64,000 nucleotides of DNA from Rhodanobacter sp. GTDB taxonomy: Bacteria > Pseudomonadota > Gammaproteobacteria > Xanthomonadales > Rhodanobacteraceae. The stretch covers positions 186,001 to 250,000 of the forward strand of contig SCRM01000019.1 of NCBI GenBank assembly GCA_004298045.1. Direction: 5' to 3'. The position numbers and the translations under genes were made by a program. A model generated the notes under the pieces. That model worked only from the letters and a program-made list of their open reading frames with translations. It ran no database searches and was not told where the DNA came from. Positions 54,411-63,693 of this stretch are shown here, in pieces (position 1 is the stretch's first letter; each line of letters begins with the position of its first letter).

Positions 54411-55790
54411 ATGACCCACGAAATCGATCGTCGGCACTTCCTGAAGATGAGCGGCACAGTGTTGGCGGCCGCACCCGCCGTGCTTGCCGCCGGGCCCGCG
54501 GCACTCGCCGCCGGCGTGGCGCAACCCGCCGGCGGCAAGCAGGGGGCACCGTTCGTTTCCACCCACCGCATGCTCGACCTGCCAAAGGCCAGGGGGCCAC
54601 GGCTGGTGATCATCGGCGGTGGCACCTCCGGACTCACCATCGCCAAGCACGCGAAGAAGGCGTACCCGAAGTTCGACGTGGTGCTGGTCGAGAAGCGCTG
54701 CATGTATTCGTCGTGCTTTGCCAGCAACCTGTGGTATCCCGGCATCGTCAACCTCGAGTTCCTTGCCGACCACAGCTTTCTCGACGCCGCCCACAACGGC
54801 GGCTACATCTACGTCAACGCGACCTGCATCGGGCTGGATCGCGCCAGCCGCACCGTCGCCACCAACGAGGGCGACATCAAGTACGACTTCCTCGTCGTCG
54901 CACCCGGCATTTCCTACGACTACGACAAGATCGGTGTGCACGACATCGACGCCAAGGTCGCGCTGCGGCAGACCTACCCCGGCGGTTTCATCTGCCCGAC
55001 CGAGCACGTCACCATCCATCGCAAGGTGCACCAGTTCGAAGGTGGCGTGTTCATCCAGACCGTGCCCAGCGGCAACTACCGCTGCCTGCCCGCGCCGTAC
55101 GAGCGCGCCTGCCTGATCGCCTCGGTCATCAAGCACAACAAGCTCAAGGGCAAGGTCGTGATCCTGGATGCCAACCCCGAGATCACGATCAAGGCGCCGG
55201 GTTTCCACGCCGCCTTCGACGAGTTGTACAAGGGCATCATCGAGTGGCACCCGACCGCGGCGGTCACCGGCGTGGACGTCGCCGGGCGCACCGTCCACAC
55301 CGAGTTCGACAGCTACAAGTTCGACGACGCGGCGATCTACCCCAACGTCCGCGCGGCCACGCTGATCGAGGAACTGGACCTGATGGCGCCGCCCACCAAG
55401 AGCAACCAGAAGGAAGCGAACATCGACATCCGCTTCTACAACCTGATCGGCGACCAGCGCGTCTACGTGACCGGCGACTCGCGGCCGATGCCGTACTCCA
55501 AGAGCGGCAACACCTCCAACAGCGAAGGCCACTACGTCGCGAAGGTGCTGGCCGCGCGCGCACAGGGCAAGGACATCGCGTGGACTTCGCCGCAGACACT
55601 GTGCTACTCGATGGTCGACGCCTTTCCGAAGCAGGCGATCTGGGTCGACACCTACTACGGCTACGACGCCAAGAAGGATGCGATCACCGGTTTCAAGGAC
55701 ACCAAGGTCGACAACAAGCGCAGCGAGGCCAACGGCACCGCCTATCTGGAATGGGCGCGCGGGCTGTACCGCGACATGTTCAAGGCCTGA
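54411..55790 (+). CDS. flavocytochrome c sulfide dehydrogenase flavoprotein-type FAD protein (FccB/SoxF-like)
   Basis: Tat signal RRHFLKMSGTVLAAAPAVLA; RLVIIGGGTSGLTIAKHAKK, VLVEKRCMYSSCFASNLWYPG, FLVVAPGISYDYDKIG. Confidence 0.87.
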   Translation: MTHEIDRRHFLKMSGTVLAAAPAVLAAGPAALAAGVAQPAGGKQGAPFVSTHRMLDLPKARGPRLVIIGGGTSGLTIAKHAKKAYPKFDVVLVEKRCMYSSCFASNLWYPGIVNLEFLADHSFLDAAHNGGYIYVNATCIGLDRASRTVATNEGDIKYDFLVVAPGISYDYDKIGVHDIDAKVALRQTYPGGFICPTEHVTIHRKVHQFEGGVFIQTVPSGNYRCLPAPYERACLIASVIKHNKLKGKVVILDANPEITIKAPGFHAAFDELYKGIIEWHPTAAVTGVDVAGRTVHTEFDSYKFDDAAIYPNVRAATLIEELDLMAPPTKSNQKEANIDIRFYNLIGDQRVYVTGDSRPMPYSKSGNTSNSEGHYVAKVLAARAQGKDIAWTSPQTLCYSMVDAFPKQAIWVDTYYGYDAKKDAITGFKDTKVDNKRSEANGTAYLEWARGLYRDMFKA

Positions 55791-55840
55791 ATGCGGAGGG
55801 CGGCCGGGCCGCGCAGGCGCCCCGGCCGGAACCCATCCCC

Positions 55841-56545
55841 ATGGATCGCAGAGCATTCGTCAAGGTGTGCGCGGGCACGGCCATCGCGGCCGCGTGGTGG
55901 CGCGGCCAGCCCGCGCTCGCCGCTTCCATCGCCGACCACCCACCGGCGCGCCTGGTCAATGCCGATGGCAGTCCGCTCAAGGCGGCGGACGTCCCGACCA
56001 CCGAGGCGCTGGTGTTCGCCTACCCCTATCGCGGCGTCCCGTGCTTCCTCATCAACCTCGGCGCGCGCGCCGCGCATCCGGCCACCCTCGCTTCACCCGA
56101 AGATGGCGACTACACCAGTCCAGCGGGCGTGGGGCCGCATGCCAACCTCGTCGCCTGCGTGGCCATCTGCACGCACCAACTGAGTTATCCGACCCCCGAC
56201 TACAGCGCGATCCGCTACGCGGATTCGGCGAGCCCGCTTGCCGGTGCGCCGGGCCGCATCGTGTGCTGCACCCACGGCAGCGTGTACGACCCGGCCGCCG
56301 GTGCCGCGCGGGTTTCCGGCCCGGCGCCGAATGCCCTGCTGCCGGTGCAGCTGGCATGGGACGCCGAAAGCGACGGCCTCGCGGCCACCGGCTGCGTCGG
56401 CGACAAGTTCTTCGCGCGCTTCTTCGACGCCTACAAGTCGGACCTGATCGACCGCTTCGGGCCGGGCGGCTATCACCAGCCGGTGGGCGAGACCACCGTG
56501 GCCATTCCGCTCAGCCGCCATTCCGCCGCGGTGTCCACCTGCTGA
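55841..56545 (+). CDS. Rieske-type 2Fe-2S protein
   Basis: Tat-like signal; ICTHQLSYP ... VCCTHGSVYDPAAGAARVSGPAPNALLPV. Confidence 0.8.
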   Translation: MDRRAFVKVCAGTAIAAAWWRGQPALAASIADHPPARLVNADGSPLKAADVPTTEALVFAYPYRGVPCFLINLGARAAHPATLASPEDGDYTSPAGVGPHANLVACVAICTHQLSYPTPDYSAIRYADSASPLAGAPGRIVCCTHGSVYDPAAGAARVSGPAPNALLPVQLAWDAESDGLAATGCVGDKFFARFFDAYKSDLIDRFGPGGYHQPVGETTVAIPLSRHSAAVSTC

Positions 56546-56569
56546 CGGTCCGGCCGCGGCGCTGGCGGG

Positions 56570-57535
56570 TCAACGCCCCGGCGGCTGGAAACCGTACTTC
56601 GCATAGATTGCACGTGCCTGCGCGCCCGCCATGAACTTCACGAAATCGCGCGCAGCCTCGGCGTGCGGGGCCGCCTTCATCACCGCCGCGGTATAGGTGG
56701 CCACACTGTTCTGCGCGGCCGGGATCGCCACGGTTTCCACCGGATGATGCAGGACCTGCTGCTGGAACCACGCCTCGGTCGACCACACCGGCGCGGCGTC
56801 GGCCTCTCCCTGCAATACACGCAGCGGCGACTGGCGGTGGTGGATGCGGGTCAGGAACGTGGTGCCGGCCGCGACCTTGGTCTGCATGACCGCCGTCACC
56901 AGCGCCTCGCCGCCGGCCTTGCGGTAGCTGGCCTCGATCTGGCGCGCGATGCCTTCCCACTTGGGGTTGGGCATGCTGACGCGCACGTCCGCGCGGCCGA
57001 GGTCCGCCAGCCCGCGCACATGTTTCGGATTGCCCGCCGGCACCAGGATCGCCAACCCGTTGCGCGCATAGTCGAACGTGTCGGCGAACCAGCCATGCTC
57101 CTCCTGCAGGTGCGCGATCGCCCCCTTGCCGGCCGTATAGACGTCCGGCTGCAAGGCGATCTTCAGATTGCCCATCACCAGCGAACCGGTCTGGATCTGC
57201 TGCGCGAGGATGCCCGGCGGCAGCGTTTCCACGTAGATGCGCTGGTACTGCGGATACGCCTGCCGGAATGCCGTCACCAGATCGTGCACCACCATGAACT
57301 GGTTGCCGGCGAAGAACACCACCAACTGGGGATCGACGATATCGCCGTGCAGGTCGGCAATCGCGTCCACCGGCGCCACCTGGAAATGCACGCCGCCGGC
57401 GGGCGGCGGATTCCACGGCGGCAGGTAGTCCTGTGTCGACGAAGCCGGTGCGGCGACGGCCGCCGCAGCCACCAGCCACAGCGGACATGCCGCCAACAGG
57501 CAGCGGCGCCATGTGCGCCCAAGGCTACGTTGCAT
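56570..57535 (-). CDS. periplasmic substrate-binding protein (molybdate/sulfate-type fold suggested)
   Basis: Signal peptide; LVVFFAGNQFMVVHDLVTAFRQAYPQYQRIYVETLPPGILAQQI...KWEGIARQIEASYRKAGG. Confidence 0.75.
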   Translation of the reverse strand: MQRSLGRTWRRCLLAACPLWLVAAAAVAAPASSTQDYLPPWNPPPAGGVHFQVAPVDAIADLHGDIVDPQLVVFFAGNQFMVVHDLVTAFRQAYPQYQRIYVETLPPGILAQQIQTGSLVMGNLKIALQPDVYTAGKGAIAHLQEEHGWFADTFDYARNGLAILVPAGNPKHVRGLADLGRADVRVSMPNPKWEGIARQIEASYRKAGGEALVTAVMQTKVAAGTTFLTRIHHRQSPLRVLQGEADAAPVWSTEAWFQQQVLHHPVETVAIPAAQNSVATYTAAVMKAAPHAEAARDFVKFMAGAQARAIYAKYGFQPPGR

Positions 57536-57574
57536 CCCACGCCTCCTCTCGCGCGATCTGCGCGGCACCCGGGT

Positions 57575-58147
57575 TTACAGCGGCATCAGCGCGTAGCCCT
57601 GCTGCTGCAGCTCGGTGATGGTGGTCAACGCCGACAACGCGACCGGCACCGCTGGATCCACCCACTCGAAGCGATAGTGGTGCTCCATCACCGCCTGCCC
57701 GCACACCGCCACCTCGATGCCGTGCTGGTGCAGCTCGCGGATCACCGGCAGGTTGGGATTGGCGACATGGTGCAACTGCTGGTAGTGCGCGTCGTCGAGC
57801 GCGATTTCCGTCGCCGGTCCGTAGGCGATCGCCACGAACTTCAGGTGATCGAGCGGGACGCCGGCGCTGGCGTACAGGTTGACCGTGCGCGCGACGCGTT
57901 CCAGCGCCGGGCTCACCTCGGTCGCGTCCTTGCCGGGGTGGGTCAAGGCAAAGACCACCTTGTAGGTCGCCGCGCGATCCGGCATGAATACGGCATTCTT
58001 CGGCACCGGGTGGATCTTGCCGGCGCTGGCGATGACCCCCGCATGCCAGCCGGCATCGCTGGCCGACGCCGCCATGGCGGAACCCGCAAAGACGAATCCC
58101 AGTGCGGCCAGCGCGAGTGAAGCGAACACGCGATCGATTACATGCAT
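57575..58147 (-). CDS. periplasmic DsrE-family protein (paralog of 40708-41301)
   Basis: WHAGVIASAGKIHPVPKNAVFMPDRAATYKVVFALTHPGKDATEVSPALERVARTVNLYASAGVPLDHLKFVAIAYGPAT; same architecture as the left copy. Confidence 0.85.
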   Translation of the reverse strand: MHVIDRVFASLALAALGFVFAGSAMAASASDAGWHAGVIASAGKIHPVPKNAVFMPDRAATYKVVFALTHPGKDATEVSPALERVARTVNLYASAGVPLDHLKFVAIAYGPATEIALDDAHYQQLHHVANPNLPVIRELHQHGIEVAVCGQAVMEHHYRFEWVDPAVPVALSALTTITELQQQGYALMPL

Positions 58148-58328
58148 GGGCCTGCCTCCATGTTGATAATCCACCTGGTTACCCCGAACACCCCCGCGTG
58201 CGCCGAGTCGTCATCGTGCGCGTCGGTTGCGGCGCCCCACCCCTGCGCCGGCGAAACCGCTGTCGGGTGCCATGCCGGCGGCGGCGCCAAACCGGCATTC
58301 CGTCGCAGGCGCCCACGCCAAACCGCAG

Positions 58329-59348
58329 TCAGCCGCCAATATACGACATCTCGATTTTCTTGCGCGCCGCGATTTCCGGCGTCGCCTGGGTGCGCAATTC
58401 CGAATAGCGGTCACGGCGCCGGCCCCACACGCCGGCGATCTTGTCCATGACCGCCTCGTCGTCGGCGCCGCTGCGCAGCAGGTCGCGCAGGCTGGTGCCC
58501 CCGCCGGCGAACAGGCAGGTGTACAGCACGCCTTCCGCCGACAGCCGCGCGCGGGTGCACCCGCCGCAGAACGGCTGGGTGACCGAGGCGATCACCCCGA
58601 CCTCGCCCGCACCGTCCTTGTAGCGCCAGCGGTTGGCTACTTCGCCCGGATAGTTTGCCGGCACGCGCTCCAGCGGCCAGCGTGCATCGACGCGCTTGAT
58701 CACTTCGGCCGAGGGCACCACGTCCTGCATGCGCCAGCCGTTGGTGGTGCCGACGTCCATGAATTCGATGAAACGCAGGATGCAGCCGCTGCCGCGGAAA
58801 TGCTCCGCCATGTCCTCGATACACTGCTCGTTGGCGCCGCGCTTGAGCACCATGTTGATCTTGACCGGCGTGAGCCCCGCTGCGGCCGCGTTGTCGATCG
58901 CGTCCAGCACCTTGCCCACCGGGAACCCGACCCCGTTCATCGCCTTGAAGGTCGCGTCGTCGAGCGCATCGAGGCTGATGGTGATGCGCTGCAAGCCGGC
59001 CGCCTTCAACCGGCGTGCCTTGTCCGCGGTCAACAGCGAACCGTTGGTAGTCAGGCTGATGTCGGTGATGCCGGGGATCGGCGCCAGCAGCGCGACCAGC
59101 CGCTCGATGTCCTTGCGCACCAGCGGTTCGCCGCCGGTCAGGCGCAGCTTGCTGACGCCCAGCGCCGCGAACAAGCGCGCGAGCCGCACGATCTCCTCGA
59201 AACTCAGCAGGCTGGCGCGCGGCAGGAACGCGTGGTCGGCGCCGAACAGCTCCTTCGGCATGCAATAGGTGCAACGGAAGTTGCAGCGGTCGGTCACCGA
59301 GATGCGCAGGTCGCGCATCAACCGCCCCAGTGTGTCTCGCGTTTCCAC
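58329..59348 (-). CDS. moaA: GTP 3',8-cyclase
   Basis: [64 protein letters not shown]-terminal MSYIGG. Confidence 0.96.
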   Translation of the reverse strand: METRDTLGRLMRDLRISVTDRCNFRCTYCMPKELFGADHAFLPRASLLSFEEIVRLARLFAALGVSKLRLTGGEPLVRKDIERLVALLAPIPGITDISLTTNGSLLTADKARRLKAAGLQRITISLDALDDATFKAMNGVGFPVGKVLDAIDNAAAAGLTPVKINMVLKRGANEQCIEDMAEHFRGSGCILRFIEFMDVGTTNGWRMQDVVPSAEVIKRVDARWPLERVPANYPGEVANRWRYKDGAGEVGVIASVTQPFCGGCTRARLSAEGVLYTCLFAGGGTSLRDLLRSGADDEAVMDKIAGVWGRRRDRYSELRTQATPEIAARKKIEMSYIGG

Positions 59349-59374
59349 GCCTCACCCCCTTGTGCCCGGCCACT

Positions 59375-59390
59375 ATACCCATGAGGGTAT
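59375..59390. promoter_or_regulatory. candidate CsoR-family operator (site 3)
   Basis: ATACCC-ATGA-GGGTAT perfect-arm inverted repeat, 26 bp upstream of moaA ATG. Confidence 0.6.
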
Positions 59391-59701
59391 GCTATCCACC
59401 TTCGTCCACACCTGATCTGGAGCAGCCGCCGGTTCCACATCCACACCGTCGCAACCGGGGTTCCGCGATCCGGAACCACCGCAAGTCCTGAGCTAAGCTG
59501 CGACCCGAAGCCGGTGGCCCGATGTCAGCTGAAAACCGCGAGCCAGAGTCAGATGGCAACCAACACACCGTCACGCACTTCGCCACAAAACGTGTCGCCA
59601 AGATACCGGCCTGCCTTGCATGCTTCAGCGCGCCGCCCGGATCACACGCGTCCCGTGCGGTGGCACCCCGGGATCGAAACGTCCCACCTCGACAGCCGAA
59701 C

Positions 59702-60700
59702 ATGAATCACGACACCCCCTACGCGAATTTCCACATGGCCGATGTACGCCGCAAGCGCGTCACCGCGCGGCGCGCGGTGGCCGTCGGCGAGTTCCACCCC
59801 GGCAGCGCGTTTGCCGACATCGTCGAGCACCGTCTGCCCAAGGGCGACGCGCTGGTGATGGCCGAGTTCGCCGGGCTGCAGGGCGCCAAGAACGCCTCGC
59901 ACCTGATCCCGCTGTGCCATCCGCTGGCGCTCGAATTTGCCGAGGTGCGCTGCGTGCCGGAGCCGGAGCGGCAGGTGATCCGCGTCTATTGCGAAGCCGC
60001 GCTGGCCGCGCGCACCGGCGTGGAAATGGAAGCGCTGGCCGGCGTCAACGCGGCGCTGCTGACGCTCTACGACCTCACCAAGCCGGTGCAGCCCGCGCTG
60101 AGCTTCGGCGGCGTGCGCCTGCTGTTCAAGGAAGGCGGCAAGAAGGGGCTGTGGATCCATCCCGACGGCATGAGCGCCGCCGAACGCGAGCGCTTCAAGC
60201 CCCACGCCCAGGCGCCGCTCGACGGGCAGAGCGCCGCCGTCATCACCCTGAGCGACCGTGCCAGCCGCGGCGACTACGCCGACCGCGCCGGCCCGGTGCT
60301 GGTCGAACGCCTCGCCGCGCTCGGCGCCCGCATCGTCGCCACCGAGGTGCTGCCGGACGAGCCTGCGACGCTGGCGGAACGGTTGCGTGACCTCGCTTCC
60401 GCCGGCACCCGGCTGGTCATCTGCACGGGGGGAACCGGGCTCGGGCCGCGCGACCGCACGCCCGAGACGCTGGCCGCCATCGCCGATCGCCGCGTGCCGG
60501 GCCTGGCCGAAATGTTCCGCGTCGAAAGCAGCCAGCACACGCCGCTCGCGTGGCTGAGCCGCGCCGAGGCGGTGCTCGTCGGCGGCACGCTCGTCATCGC
60601 CCTGCCGGGCAGTCCCAAGGCGGTCGCGCAAGGCATGGACATCCTGGCGCCGGTGCTGCCACATGCGCTGGCCATGGCCGCCGGTGGAGACCACGCATGA
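59702..60700 (+). CDS. moaCB: bifunctional MoaC/MoaB-type fusion
   Basis: MoaC: FHMADVRRKRVTARRAVAVGE, KNASHLIPLCHPL, GVEMEALAGVNAALLTLYDLTK; MoaB/Mog: VITLSDRASRGDYADRAGP, ICTGGTGLGPRDRTPETL. Confidence 0.93.
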   Translation: MNHDTPYANFHMADVRRKRVTARRAVAVGEFHPGSAFADIVEHRLPKGDALVMAEFAGLQGAKNASHLIPLCHPLALEFAEVRCVPEPERQVIRVYCEAALAARTGVEMEALAGVNAALLTLYDLTKPVQPALSFGGVRLLFKEGGKKGLWIHPDGMSAAERERFKPHAQAPLDGQSAAVITLSDRASRGDYADRAGPVLVERLAALGARIVATEVLPDEPATLAERLRDLASAGTRLVICTGGTGLGPRDRTPETLAAIADRRVPGLAEMFRVESSQHTPLAWLSRAEAVLVGGTLVIALPGSPKAVAQGMDILAPVLPHALAMAAGGDHA

Positions 60701-61944
60701 CGGCATTGCTCGATCCAGCCATCGCCGTCGAACGCATCCGCGGGGCCTGCACGCCGCTGGCCAGCGAGCACGTGGCACTGGCGGCGGCGGATGGGCGCGT
60801 GCTGGCCGCCGCCGTCCGCAGCGCGGTCGACCTGCCGCCCTTCGACAACTCGATGATGGATGGCTTCGCGCTGGGCGCCGAGGCGCCGGCGACCGCCGGC
60901 AGCATCTGGCCGATCGCGGGGGAACAGGCCGCCGGCGACGCGGCCGCGGTCGCCACCACCGGCGCCTGGGAAATCATGACCGGCGCACGGGTGCCGGACG
61001 GGCGCGACCGGGTCATCCCGGTCGAACGCGCCGAACGCCTGGCCGATCCGCCGCGCGTGCGGCTGCTGGCCGACGTCGCCGCCGGCACCAATGTGCGCAC
61101 CGCCGGTTCGGACGTGCAGCGTGGCGACACCGTGCTGGACCACGGCACCGTACTGGCCGCGCAGCACCTGATGCTGCTGGCCGCGCTCGGCGTCGCCGCC
61201 GTGGAGGTGGCGGCCCGGCCGCGCGTCGCCGTGCTGTGCACCGGCCGCGAGCTGGTTGGCGATCCCGCGGCCAGGCTCGAATCGGGCCAGATCCGCGACA
61301 GCAACGGCCCCTACCTCGCCGCGCGCCTGCCGCACGCCAGCGCGGAAGTCGTCCACCGCGAGGTGGTCGGGGACGACGCCGCCGCGTTTCTTGCCGCGGT
61401 CGGGCGCGCCCGCGCCGCCGGCGCGCACATCGTGTTGTCCACCGGCGCGGTCTCGATGGGGCGCTACGACTTCGTTCCGCACGCGCTGGAAAAACTCGGC
61501 GCCACGATGCTGTTCCACAAGCTCGCGATCCGCCCCGGCAAGCCGCTGCTGTTTGCGCGCCTGCCGGATGGCACGCTGTTCTTCGGCCTGCCGGGCAACC
61601 CCATCGCGGTGGCCGTGGGGCTGCGGTTCTTCGTCAGCGTCGCGTTGCGCGCGCTGATGCGCCTGCCGACCGAACGCCCCCTGCGCGTGCGGCTCGCCAA
61701 CGCGCACGGCAAGCACCCCGACCTGCGCATGCACTTCAAGGCGCGGCTCGGGATCGACGCCGACGGTCGCCTGCAGGCGCTGATCCTGCCGGGGCAGGAG
61801 TCCTACCGCATCGCCCCCTACGCGCGCGCCAACGCCTGGGTCATTGCGCGAGCCGGCATCAGCCAGCTCGCGGCCGGCACGCTGGTGGACGCCTACGGCC
61901 TGAGCCACCTGCAGGGGCCGCAACCGGCCGGAGCCGACGCATGA
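60697..61944 (+). CDS. moeA: molybdopterin molybdotransferase
   Basis: PPFDNSMMDGFALGAEAP, EIMTGARVPDGRDRVIPVE, FFGLPGNPIAVAV. Confidence 0.95.
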   Translation: MTALLDPAIAVERIRGACTPLASEHVALAAADGRVLAAAVRSAVDLPPFDNSMMDGFALGAEAPATAGSIWPIAGEQAAGDAAAVATTGAWEIMTGARVPDGRDRVIPVERAERLADPPRVRLLADVAAGTNVRTAGSDVQRGDTVLDHGTVLAAQHLMLLAALGVAAVEVAARPRVAVLCTGRELVGDPAARLESGQIRDSNGPYLAARLPHASAEVVHREVVGDDAAAFLAAVGRARAAGAHIVLSTGAVSMGRYDFVPHALEKLGATMLFHKLAIRPGKPLLFARLPDGTLFFGLPGNPIAVAVGLRFFVSVALRALMRLPTERPLRVRLANAHGKHPDLRMHFKARLGIDADGRLQALILPGQESYRIAPYARANAWVIARAGISQLAAGTLVDAYGLSHLQGPQPAGADA

Positions 61945-62201
61945 AGATTCATCTCGCCCTGTACGGCACCCTGCGCGAGGTCGATCCGCGCGGCTGGCTG
62001 GAACTGGAGGTGGCCGAGGCCGCAACCGTCGCCGACCTGCGCGCCGCGCTGGTGGCCTATCTCGAGTCCCATACGTCGAACGCCCGCGCGAGCGTGGTCG
62101 AGCGCTCGGCGTTCGCCAGCCGCGACAGCGTGCTGCGGGAAACCAGCCCGCTGCCGGCCGGGGTCGAGCTGGCGGTGTTGCCGCCGGTGAGCGGCGGCTG
62201 A
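61941..62201 (+). CDS. moaD: molybdopterin synthase sulfur carrier subunit
   Basis: Ubiquitin-like; C-terminal LAVLPPVSGG. Confidence 0.92.
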   Translation: MKIHLALYGTLREVDPRGWLELEVAEAATVADLRAALVAYLESHTSNARASVVERSAFASRDSVLRETSPLPAGVELAVLPPVSGG

Positions 62202-62202
62202 C

Positions 62203-62718
62203 ATGGACAACCTGCGCACCCTCGTGGTCGATGCGAGCCAAACCCGGCTGGAGGTGGCCGATGCCATCGCCTGGGTATCCGATCCGCGCTTCGGCGGCAT
62301 CGCGACCTTCATCGGCTGCGTGCGCGGAGCGAACCTCGGCCGGGTCGTCACCGGCATCTCGTACGACATCTTCCGGCCGCTCGCGCTGCACATCTTCGCG
62401 GACATCGGCGCCCAGGCCCGGCGCGAAGTGGGCGACCCGCTCAAGCTCTACATCGCGCACGCCTGCGGCCGCCTCGCGGTCGGCGACATTGCCGTGCTGG
62501 TCGCCGCCGGCACCCCGCACCGCGACGAAGCCTTCCGCGCCTGCCGGCTCGCCATCGAGGCGGTCAAGCATGCGTCGCCGATCTGGAAACAGGAGCATTA
62601 CATCGATGGCGACAGCGCGTGGAGCGAGGGCTGCTCGCTGTGCGATGCGCAGTCCGCGGAAGCCGGCGTCGCGGTCGCGGCCGGCAGCCACCAGCACCCG
62701 CATGGCCACCGGCACTGA
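62203..62718 (+). CDS. moaE: molybdopterin synthase catalytic subunit
   Basis: GGIATFIGCVRGANLGRVVTGISYDIFRPLAL, IWKQEHYIDGDSAWSEGC. Confidence 0.92.
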   Translation: MDNLRTLVVDASQTRLEVADAIAWVSDPRFGGIATFIGCVRGANLGRVVTGISYDIFRPLALHIFADIGAQARREVGDPLKLYIAHACGRLAVGDIAVLVAAGTPHRDEAFRACRLAIEAVKHASPIWKQEHYIDGDSAWSEGCSLCDAQSAEAGVAVAAGSHQHPHGHRH

Positions 62719-62781
62719 CCCATGGCCGTGGATCGGCATCGAGGATTCCGCACCCCCTCGTCACGCCACCGGGAAATCCGC

Positions 62782-63693
62782 ATGAAGCGCCGCAAGCTCG
62801 CGTCGATCACCGCGTTGGCTTGGCTCGTGCTCGCGCTGTTGCCACTGGCCGCCGCGGGACGGCCGGTGCTGCGGGTCGCCTATGCCGGGTCGATGGGCGC
62901 GCTCATGGGCCAGGGCCTCGGACCGGCCTTCGAGCGCACGCACGCCGCGACGTTCCAGGGCACCGGGCAGGGTTCGTACGCACTGGCCCGCCTGCTCGCC
63001 GCCAAGCAGTTGCAGGCCGACGTCTTCATCGCCGTCACGCCGGGGCCGATCGACGTGCTGCGCAAGGCCGGGCTGGTCGCATCGGTCGTGCCGATCGCCA
63101 GCACCCACATGGTCGTGATCTACAGCCCGCGCAGCCGTTTCGCGCCCGCCTTTGCCGCGGCGGCCGCCGGCGGCCAGCCATGGCATGCCGTGCTTGCGCA
63201 ACCGGGCCTGCGCTTTGGCCGCAGCGACCCGTCGATCGATCCGCAGGGCGCCAACGTGCTGTTCACGCTGCAGCTTGCCGCCCGCTACTACCGGCAGCCG
63301 CAACTCGTCCGCCGCATCGCGGGCGACATCATCAACCCGCGGCAGATCTTCACCGAGAACTCGTTGCTCTCGCGGCTGGAGGCCGGCCAGATCGACGCCA
63401 CCATCGGCTATGCGAGCGCGGCCCACTCGCACCACCTGCCGACGCTGGCATTGCCGGATGCGATCAATCTCGGCAACCCCGCCATGCGCGCGGACTGGTA
63501 TGCCAAGGCCGGCATCGAACTGCCCGACGGCAAGGCGCTGCGCGCGCAGCCGCTGGTGTTCTACGCCGCCATCCTGAAAACGGCCCGCCAACCGCAACTG
63601 GCGCAGCAGTTCATCGCCTTCATCCACGGCCCGCGCGGGCAGGCGCTGCTGCGGCAGTACGGCTACGCCCCCGCAACGCAGGGAGCGTCGTGA
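62782..63693 (+). CDS. molybdate/tungstate-type ABC transporter substrate-binding protein
   Basis: VLRVAYAGSMGALMGQGLGPAFERTHAATFQGTGQGSYALARLLAAKQLQADVFIA. Confidence 0.87.
   Translation: MKRRKLASITALAWLVLALLPLAAAGRPVLRVAYAGSMGALMGQGLGPAFERTHAATFQGTGQGSYALARLLAAKQLQADVFIAVTPGPIDVLRKAGLVASVVPIASTHMVVIYSPRSRFAPAFAAAAAGGQPWHAVLAQPGLRFGRSDPSIDPQGANVLFTLQLAARYYRQPQLVRRIAGDIINPRQIFTENSLLSRLEAGQIDATIGYASAAHSHHLPTLALPDAINLGNPAMRADWYAKAGIELPDGKALRAQPLVFYAAILKTARQPQLAQQFIAFIHGPRGQALLRQYGYAPATQGAS

Noticed and set aside
60274-62739. 821-aa minus-strand ORF opposite moaCB/moeA/moaD/moaE
   Set aside because: GC-rich shadow ORF
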